Origin: JBFXJF01 sp050175155 | Lineage (GTDB): Bacteria; Bacillota; Bacilli; Tepidibacillales; Tepidibacillaceae | DNA length: 5,101 nt | Direction: 5' to 3' | Assembly: GCA_050175155.1 (NCBI GenBank) | Contig: JBFXJF010000073.1 | Span: 1-5,101, forward strand | Shown here: positions 1 through 4,122 of the stretch, piece by piece | How positions within the stretch are numbered: the first letter of the stretch is position 1 | How the letters are laid out: every line of letters begins with the position of its first letter | Made by a program: the position numbers and the translations under genes | The notes under the pieces: generated by a model | Database searches by the model: none | Told to the model about the DNA's origin: nothing | The model's input: only the letters and a program-made list of their open reading frames with translations

Positions 1-167
1 GTAAACTTTGTTTGCTTTCATATCAAAGTTTTTTGCATAATATAGGTTTGTTTAAGAACAAATCATATGAAAAGGTTGCGAACGCTCAATAAATTGGTAA
101 TTCAATAGTGCTTAGAACACTTATGTAATTTAATGAGTGTACTATTAATTACGATTCAATTAAATTT
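1..167. other. Upstream non-coding segment
   Basis: No gene is supported here. In the third + frame an open stretch enters from the left edge and stops at TAA 90-92. It could be the last 29 codons of an upstream gene, but 29 codons are too few to recognise. A weak AT-rich hairpin (AAACTTTG 3-10 with CAAAGTTT 24-31, followed by three more T) looks like a poor intrinsic terminator and competes with that coding reading. A second 8-bp hairpin with one G.T pair spans 45-64 (loop 53-56) and has no T tail. The segment 97-152 is listed separately. Confidence 0.4.
97..152. repeat. Nested imperfect inverted repeat (cruciform-like)
   Basis: GTAATTCAATAGT (97-109) is the reverse complement of ACTATTAATTAC (141-152) apart from one bulged C at 103. 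Inside it a second stem pairs ACACTTAT (117-124) with the segment 133-140, including one T.G pair. Outside it AATTG (92-96) can pair with CAATT (157-161) across a 4-nt bulge. Together this gives a long two-tier hairpin about 165 bp upstream of the fic start and before its promoter. It could be a structured RNA end, a protein-binding dyad, or the trace of a mobile element. No T-run follows, so a terminator is unlikely. Confidence 0.5.
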
Positions 168-200
168 ATGTGAAACAAAAATGTAAAAAATGTTTCACAT
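168..200. promoter_or_regulatory. Probable operator 1: 10-bp inverted repeat over the -35 region
   Basis: ATGTGAAACA (168-177) and TGTTTCACAT (191-200) are perfect reverse complements separated by 13 A-rich bases. The right arm covers the fic -35 hexamer (194-199), the classic position for a repressor that blocks RNA polymerase. The arms contain GTGAAACA and TGTTTCAC, identical to the two halves of the chromosomal ParB site parS (TGTTNCACGTGAAACA). Here they are in everted order and spaced apart, so this is not a canonical parS. The binding protein is unknown. Confidence 0.55.
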
Positions 201-221
201 TTTTAATTTATATGTTATAAT
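194..221 (+). promoter_or_regulatory. Promoter of the fic cluster
   Basis: TTCACA (194-199, five of six matches to TTGACA) and TATAAT (216-221, perfect) are separated by 16 bp. A TG at 213-214 forms an extended -10 (TGTTATAAT). Transcription would begin near 228 and leave a leader of about 90 nt before the fic start. The promoter lies between, and overlaps, two inverted repeats, so it is likely repressible. Confidence 0.75.
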
Positions 222-225
222 ATGT

Positions 226-253
226 ATGGAACAATATCGAATAAATGTTCCAC
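226..253. promoter_or_regulatory. Probable operator 2: inverted repeat at the transcription start
   Basis: TGGAACA (227-233) and TGTTCCA (246-252) are perfect 7-bp complements separated by 12 bases. The right arm continues as TGTTCCACATTT (246-257), matching TGTTTCACATTT (191-202) of operator 1 at 11 of 12 positions, so both dyads probably bind the same protein. This copy sits on the predicted transcription start just downstream of the -10. The dyad centres are about 55 bp apart (near 184 and 239.5), compatible with cooperative binding around the promoter. Confidence 0.5.
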
Positions 254-267
254 ATTTGAAAACTTGT

Positions 268-281
268 AGGTATGTATACCT
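268..281 (+). promoter_or_regulatory. Short palindrome in the fic leader
   Basis: AGGTAT (268-273) and ATACCT (276-281) are reverse complements with GT between them. In RNA this would be a 5-bp stem with a TGTA tetraloop, 36 nt before the fic start. It may be an additional protein site or a small leader hairpin; its short length makes chance plausible. Confidence 0.3.
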
Positions 282-317
282 GAAAGAAACATAATTTTAT
301 ATTGGAGGATTGATGAT

Positions 318-1244
318 ATGGCTAATAATATTGCAGAACTACTACATGAAAAGGAATTGTTGACTTCAAGATTGAGTAAATTATTATATGGAGCTGTAGA
401 GATTAGAGAAAAAAATGAGAAAAAGTATATTTACGTTCATTATAGAGAAGATGGAGTAAAGCAATCTAAGTATGCTGGTGAGTTAAGTAATGAATTGTAC
501 AATTTAATTATCGAGAATAATAATCTAGCTAAAGAATATAAAAAAAGAATAAAAATTGTTACTAAGCAATTGGGTTTGTTATCATACGAGAAATATGAAA
601 TATCAGACAATGTTAAAGTCAATATTGATTTGGCGCGAAGGAACTTGGTTGATTCCATTTATAAACAAGCAATGTTAGAAGGTGTGGCTACAACTTATTC
701 GGACACTGAAACCATTATTAAAGGTGGTAAAGTAAAAGATATGTCCTTAGTGGATATTTCGAAGGTTGTTAATTTGAAACGTTCGTGGGAGTTCATTATG
801 AGTGAAGGAGTTATCTCCTATCCAACTAACTTTACACTGCTTTGTCAAATTAATGCAATAGTCGAAGATGGATTCTCATATACTGCAGGTAGATTACGAG
901 CTGTACCGGTTAGTATAGGAGGTTCGACCTACATTCCACCAATGCCGTTAGAAACCAAAGTAAAAGAAGATCTAATGACAATAGTAAATAGTGAGAGTAA
1001 TGTGATTGAAATTACAATCGATTTATTATTATATGTTATGAAATCCCAATTGTTTTTAGGTGGCAATAAAAGAACTGCTGTCATCTTTGCTAATCATTTT
1101 ATGATAAGTAAAGGCTATGGATTAATTGTGGTACCAGCTGAATTAGTAAGCGAATATAAGAGACATTTAATTCATTACTATGAAGGTAAAAACAATGAAA
1201 TCAGAATGTTTTTAAAAGAAAAATGCTTAATAATAATTAAATGA
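318..1244 (+). CDS. Fic-family protein with degenerate catalytic motif
   Basis: 308 aa. Fic proteins usually transfer AMP from ATP to target proteins through a HxFx[D/E]GNGR/GNKR loop. Here the loop is Q244-L-F-L-G-G-N-K-R-T253: the scaffold (F246, G249-N250-K251-R252) is intact, but the catalytic His is Gln and the acidic Mg-binding residue is Gly248. A target-binding flap is visible at about 198-210 (VSIGGSTYIPPMP). A helix with LEGVATT (E121-G122) resembles the inhibitory alpha-helix motif of class II Fic proteins, lacking the usual Ser/Thr four residues before the Glu. Residues 1-90 form a separate N-terminal part with a coiled, charged C-terminal half. From memory, Firmicutes have a Fic subfamily with this N terminus and a Q-for-H loop that keeps the acidic residue; the loss of both is unusual. 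ATG 318 has GGAGG at 304-308 with 9-nt spacing. Product and fold are secure, activity is not: it may be inactive or use another chemistry. It leads a co-directional cluster. Confidence 0.9.
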   Translation: MANNIAELLHEKELLTSRLSKLLYGAVEIREKNEKKYIYVHYREDGVKQSKYAGELSNELYNLIIENNNLAKEYKKRIKIVTKQLGLLSYEKYEISDNVKVNIDLARRNLVDSIYKQAMLEGVATTYSDTETIIKGGKVKDMSLVDISKVVNLKRSWEFIMSEGVISYPTNFTLLCQINAIVEDGFSYTAGRLRAVPVSIGGSTYIPPMPLETKVKEDLMTIVNSESNVIEITIDLLLYVMKSQLFLGGNKRTAVIFANHFMISKGYGLIVVPAELVSEYKRHLIHYYEGKNNEIRMFLKEKCLIIIK

Positions 1245-1289
1245 TTGATCAACCATTAGATTATAGTTGTTGTAGGGAGAATAAAAACA

Positions 1290-1319
1290 ATGAAAGGATT
1301 TTTACTAAATGATATTTGA
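1290..1319 (+). other. Nine-codon ORF overlapping the next start
   Basis: ATG 1290 follows a good ribosome site (AGGGAG, 1274-1279) and encodes MKGFLLNDI before TGA 1317-1319. It overlaps the ATG at 1309 of the next (broken) gene, which has its own weaker AAAGGA at 1293-1298. It may be a leader peptide coupling translation. It may instead be the true start of the next gene, separated from the body by another indel in the T-run at 1314-1316: one more T would give MKGFLLNDI followed in frame by FDEVINKY. Confidence 0.3.
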
Positions 1320-1705
1320 TGAAGTTATTAATAAATATAATCAACTATTAAAAGCGAATGATATCAGTAATTTATACCATATTGAGCAAGAAATTGTTGA
1401 TTTGTTAGAAGAATTATTATCACATGAAAATACTACAGAGGAAAAAAATTTGGAAATTATGAAATATTTCTGATAATTATGCATTGCAAAGAAAGCACGA
1501 GAAAACTTATTTAAATCATGTAAATTTTGAAGAGCATGTCAGGTCTTTGCGATAAACTAATCCAAATTATATGTTGATGTTAATATGTGATACTACCCAA
1601 CGTTTTTCTTTAGTTGAAGGTGGCAAATCGGATTATTGGTCCAATCTATATCGAGAAATTATGAACTATACGCAGGTTGGGAGCAAGAATCAAACTAAAA
1701 AATAA
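1309..1705 (+). pseudogene. Broken small acidic helical protein gene
   Basis: From ATG 1309 a 54-codon frame (begins MIFDEVINKYNQLLKAND) ends at TGA 1471. The reading continues one frame over from about 1469 (SDNYALQRKHEKTYLNHVN), consistent with one extra T in the T-run 1467-1469. It is then cut by an in-frame TAA at 1553-1555 (CAA to TAA would explain it) and resumes as TNPNYMLMLICDTTQRF to the end TAA 1703-1705. The joined product would be about 131 aa, soluble, helical and acidic at the start. The terminal TAA overlaps the ribosome site of the next gene, so the two were translationally coupled. I do not recognise the family. Its place after fic makes a partner or antitoxin role conceivable, but nothing in the sequence shows this. 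A sequencing error could explain the indel but less easily the stop. Confidence 0.65.
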
Positions 1706-1721
1706 GGAGGAATAATTCAAT

Positions 1722-2135
1722 ATGAAAAATAAGATTTTTGTTAATCCAGCAATTTATATTGTATTTTTGATAGCAGTAGTGGGAGTATTTACTCTAGTCA
1801 AAAGAATATTATCAAATCCAGAATATGTTAATAACGCACAAATGGTAGCAACATTTTTATATACAACTGCTTTGTTATTTGCAGTTTTTTATTTGGCCAA
1901 ATATTTAATTTTTCCATTTCCAATAAAATATAATAAAGATGGAATTATTGTAAAAAAACTTTTTGGAAATAATGTGTTAATTAAATATCAAGACATTTTA
2001 AAAGTTGAATATTATAATCGATATAGTAGATTAATTATAAATACAAAATATAAAAAATATAAATTTAACTTTTTAATAGGAATGGATGAGTTTAAAAGAA
2101 TGTTAAAAAAGAAAGTTAAGGATGTTGAATTTTAA
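1722..2135 (+). CDS. Small membrane protein with PH-like domain
   Basis: 137 aa. Two hydrophobic helices (about 8-27 and 41-65) are followed by a basic, beta-strand-rich cytoplasmic domain (about 67-130). Its pattern is typical of bacterial PH-like (YcxB/DUF304-type) domains: a strand ending in IIVKKLFG, then IKYQDILKVEYY, then SRLIINTKYKKYKFNF, and a final helix MDEFKRMLKKKV. Such proteins are common small membrane proteins of unknown function, some of them in clusters with toxin-like genes. ATG 1722 follows AAGGAGG (1704-1710) with 11-nt spacing, and that site overlaps the stop of the upstream broken gene. Membrane topology is well supported, the PH assignment moderately, function unknown. 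Confidence 0.8.
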   Translation: MKNKIFVNPAIYIVFLIAVVGVFTLVKRILSNPEYVNNAQMVATFLYTTALLFAVFYLAKYLIFPFPIKYNKDGIIVKKLFGNNVLIKYQDILKVEYYNRYSRLIINTKYKKYKFNFLIGMDEFKRMLKKKVKDVEF

Positions 2136-2161
2136 ATTAATTTATTTACAAGGAGAAAAAA

Positions 2162-2310
2162 ATAGATTTTTATAATGATAAATGTTTTGATGAGAATGTG
2201 TTGTTACATCCAAAAACATAAATTCCAACAAAACAGAAATTCAAAACAAGTTAAAAGTGATAGACAAAAATTATTGTGAAAAAATTATATTCATGTTACA
2301 ATCTTACTAA
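2162..2310 (+). pseudogene. Remnant of a small gene (ATA start, frameshift)
   Basis: A ribosome site AGGAG (2151-2155) lies 6 nt before ATA 2162, where ATG is expected. The frame reads IDFYNDKCFDENVLLHPKT and stops at TAA 2219. If one A is restored to the A-run 2212-2216, the reading continues in the other frame through NINSNKTEIQNKLKVIDKN to TAA 2308-2310, giving about 50 aa in total. Ribosome site spacing, coding-like composition and tight placement between two genes (27 nt after one, 23 nt before the next) argue for a once-functional small gene now silenced by loss of its start codon and a frameshift. No family is recognised. Confidence 0.45.
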
Positions 2311-2333
2311 TACTATCGTAAAAGGAGAACAAA

Positions 2334-2750
2334 ATGGATAAGTTTTTTGAACAAGGTAAAAAATTTACTTATTTAAATAACTATAAAGATGCAATTAAAG
2401 CATTTGATAAAGGAGCACATCACGGAGAAAAATCCTGTCAAATGGTTATGGTTCTTGCTGTACAATCACTATCAGAAAGAGACAGATATAATATTTTAAA
2501 AAAGGCTTTTAATGAACTCAATATTGATTTGGAGTTCAATGATTTTATGAACAATAATACAGGAAGGTTTGGAAATCATTATGATGATAATACTTCAAAA
2601 ATCATCGATTTCTTGTTAGTGCAACAAAACAATATTAAAAGTGGTAAATTTCTAGCAATATACGCTAAAGAATATGAACAATTCGTTTTAAATGCAATAA
2701 AGTCACAGTGCAATTTTATTGAAAAGAGTTTATTAGGAAAGCATCTATAA
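2334..2750 (+). CDS. Uncharacterised helical protein with TPR/Sel1-like start
   Basis: 138 aa, no signal peptide or membrane helix, so probably cytosolic. Residues 1-40 resemble a single TPR/Sel1-type repeat (G8...YLNNYKDAIKAFDKGAHHGEKSCQ), which usually mediates protein-protein contacts. The rest is predicted helical and polar, with an Asn-rich segment (73-75) and a C-terminal helix region (about 108-132). ATG 2334 follows AAAGGAG (2321-2327) with 6-nt spacing. It is the last member of the fic-led co-directional cluster and is followed by hairpin/T-rich sequence. I cannot name a family; an adaptor or immunity-type role is only a guess from size and context. Confidence 0.8.
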   Translation: MDKFFEQGKKFTYLNNYKDAIKAFDKGAHHGEKSCQMVMVLAVQSLSERDRYNILKKAFNELNIDLEFNDFMNNNTGRFGNHYDDNTSKIIDFLLVQQNNIKSGKFLAIYAKEYEQFVLNAIKSQCNFIEKSLLGKHL

Positions 2751-2790
2751 TTTTTTTTGCTTCCAACTGTCTTTTTTTTAGTTGGCAAAA
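2736..2790 (+). terminator. Hairpin and T-rich end of the fic cluster
   Basis: Two alternative stems occur at the end of the 138-aa gene. GGAA-GCA (2736-2743, one bulged A) pairs with TGCTTCC (2758-2764), followed seven bases later by eight T (2772-2779). Alternatively CCAACT (2763-2768) pairs with AGTTGG (2780-2785), extended by TTTTG/CAAAA (2755-2759 with 2786-2790), with the T8 in its loop. Neither is a textbook terminator because the T-run is displaced, but the position fits transcript ending. Confidence 0.45.
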
Positions 2791-2898
2791 TTCTTTGTGT
2801 ATTAACATATTTAAAAACTAATTAAATATTGTTTGTTTTGCTATTTTTATATGGATTATAGCGTTGTTTATTTTTTATTAATAAAAAAGGAGTTAATC

Positions 2899-3606
2899 AT
2901 GGACTTTCAACTAAAATCAAATCTAACATTAATTAATCTCTCAAAATGGATGATCCTTGGGATGATTTTGATTATTCCCATCCAGATTGCCATTTTCATC
3001 GCTATACCCATGCCCGAAACAGCACTTCAGTGGTTAGAACTCTTTAAAGATCAAGCCTTGATGGGATTACTCCATATGGATATTCTCTATGTTTTAAATA
3101 ATACTTTTCTTGTTTTCTTTTATGTAGCACTCTACATTACTTTAAAAAATAAAACAAATTCACTTCTCAATATAGCATTGATAACTGGGATTATCGGAGC
3201 TATTTTATATTATACAAGCAATCGCAGCATTGAAATGCTTTATTTATCTCAAAGGTATTTCGCAACTAATGATCTTGCCTTGAAGTCATCATACCTTGTG
3301 ACTGCTGAAAGCTATTTGGATTTGTGGAAGGGGACTTCATTTAATATTTACTATGTCTTAAGTGCTATCTCACTTATCTTATTTAGTGTTGTCATGTTAA
3401 AGTATACCTTTTATTCTAGGGCAACAGCTATTTCAGGGTTAATTTCTGGTGTACTTATGGTAATTCCATCAAGTGTAGGGACTATTGGATTGATTTTTTC
3501 GTTACTATCACTTATTCCTTGGCTCATTTTTTCCATCTTAGTCTTTTTAAAACTCTTTTCCCACAATAAATCGATGTCTAAAAGTATTCAAAATAATGAC
3601 AATTAA
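2899..3606 (+). CDS. DUF4386-type integral membrane protein
   Basis: 235 aa with about six transmembrane helices (near 17-36, 63-82, 89-106, 149-170, 176-195, 196-217). DUF4386 proteins are polytopic membrane proteins of unknown function found across bacteria. Family-like features include an LLHMDILYVLNN stretch after helix 1, a YYTSNRSIEMLYLSQRY segment, WKGTSFNIYYVLSAIS, and the C-terminal VIPSSVGTIGLIFSLLSLIPW block. ATG 2899 is preferred over an in-frame ATG at 2833: it has AAAGGAG (2886-2892) at 6-nt spacing, and the extra 22 residues from 2833 (MFCYFYMDYS...) have no ribosome site. It is a single gene with no clear partners. It uses more C-containing codons (CTC, ATC, CCC) than the flanking genes, which may mean separate ancestry. 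Confidence 0.85.
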   Translation: MDFQLKSNLTLINLSKWMILGMILIIPIQIAIFIAIPMPETALQWLELFKDQALMGLLHMDILYVLNNTFLVFFYVALYITLKNKTNSLLNIALITGIIGAILYYTSNRSIEMLYLSQRYFATNDLALKSSYLVTAESYLDLWKGTSFNIYYVLSAISLILFSVVMLKYTFYSRATAISGLISGVLMVIPSSVGTIGLIFSLLSLIPWLIFSILVFLKLFSHNKSMSKSIQNNDN

Positions 3607-3687
3607 AAAACAATAATCATCAAATCATTTATTTTTAAACTTAAGGAAATCTTAATCATTTGGTTTGAAAAATTATTTTATAGGTTC

Positions 3688-3716
3688 TTAATAAAAATAA
3701 TCCATTTTAATGTCAA
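3688..3716 (-). promoter_or_regulatory. Possible minus-strand promoter
   Basis: On the minus strand a perfect TTGACA (3716 to 3711) is followed after 17 bp by TATTAA (3693 to 3688, four of six matches to TATAAT). Transcription would run leftward into the 3' end of the DUF4386 gene as antisense RNA. In such AT-rich DNA the -10 match has little weight, so confidence is low. Confidence 0.25.
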
Positions 3717-3836
3717 CTTCTTCACAGAATTCATTATATGAGATTTTTTTACGATGTTACAAAAAACAACAAACATAATAGGAAAATAATAATTTAATTT
3801 TTATAAATTTGTAAAAAACCTCCAAAAATAAATATA

Positions 3837-3865
3837 TTGTCAAACAAAACTATTTATATTATAAT
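3837..3865 (+). promoter_or_regulatory. Strong promoter upstream of the lipoprotein gene
   Basis: TTGTCA (3837-3842, five of six) and TATAAT (3860-3865, perfect) are spaced by exactly 17 bp. Transcription should start near 3872, about 250 nt before the lipoprotein ATG. The transcript therefore either has a long leader or is a separate small RNA ending at the hairpin near 4058-4089. Confidence 0.7.
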
Positions 3866-4057
3866 GTGAACATATTGCTTTAAGTTCAACAAAAATATAG
3901 CGATTAGAACAAATTTTTTTATATTATGGAAAAATTTGCTTTCAATAACACATTTGCTTTTTTTAATCACAGTTTCATATAAAATAAAATTTAATAACTA
4001 GAACGTAAACATAAAAATGTGGGAAATTGGTTAACATTTATTGAGTTTCGATTATGG

Positions 4058-4089
4058 AAGATGAATTGGCATTACCTTTTCATCTTTTT
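4058..4089 (+). terminator. Terminator-like hairpin in the lipoprotein leader
   Basis: AAGATGAA (4058-4065) pairs perfectly with TTCATCTT (4079-4086). Inside the loop GG (4068-4069) can pair with CC (4075-4076). The stem runs into T-rich sequence (TTTTT 4085-4089, then ATTT). It ends 33 nt before the lipoprotein start and about 190 nt after the predicted transcription start. It may end a small RNA, or act as an attenuator reducing read-through into the lipoprotein gene. Confidence 0.5.
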
Positions 4090-4122
4090 ATTTAAAATTT
4101 TTTTCTAAAAATTGGAGGATTT

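Larger units (their letters stand above)
3607..4122. other. 516-bp gene-free region
   Basis: No coding frame with a ribosome site is visible on either strand. The left part (3607-3836) is nearly featureless AT-rich sequence, with a small CTTAAG-centred hairpin (TTAAG 3641-3645 with CTTAA 3651-3655). The right part holds a strong promoter (3837-3865), a long leader with several AT stems such as AAATTTTT 3911-3918 with AAAAATTT 3930-3937, three copies of TTGCTTT (3875, 3936, 3954), and a terminator-like hairpin (4058-4089). No known riboswitch class was recognised. Confidence 0.6.

Noticed and set aside
168..253. A true parS site
   Set aside because: The half-sites are in reversed order and separated by 12-13 bases, whereas ParB needs the contiguous 16-bp palindrome.
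440..658. Minus-strand open frame of 72 codons inside fic
   Set aside because: It lies wholly within a well-supported Fic coding frame on the other strand and resembles no known protein.
1242..1473. Mycoplasma code (TGA read as Trp)
   Set aside because: Reading through TGA at 1242 adds only about five codons before a stop, and TGA 1471 is followed immediately by TAA; all other tryptophans are TGG.
2579..2788. Minus-strand open frame of 69 codons over the end of the 138-aa gene
   Set aside because: Antisense to a gene with a good ribosome site; its N-terminal part comes from the hairpin/T-rich zone, giving a lysine-rich artefact.
3678..3776. Minus-strand 32-codon ORF (starts MFVVFCNIVKK) in the gene-free region
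   Set aside because: No ribosome site before its ATG and composition typical of random AT-rich DNA.
3817..3824. ACCTCC as an anti-Shine-Dalgarno control element for the lipoprotein ribosome site
   Set aside because: It lies upstream of the predicted promoter, so it would not be in the lipoprotein transcript.
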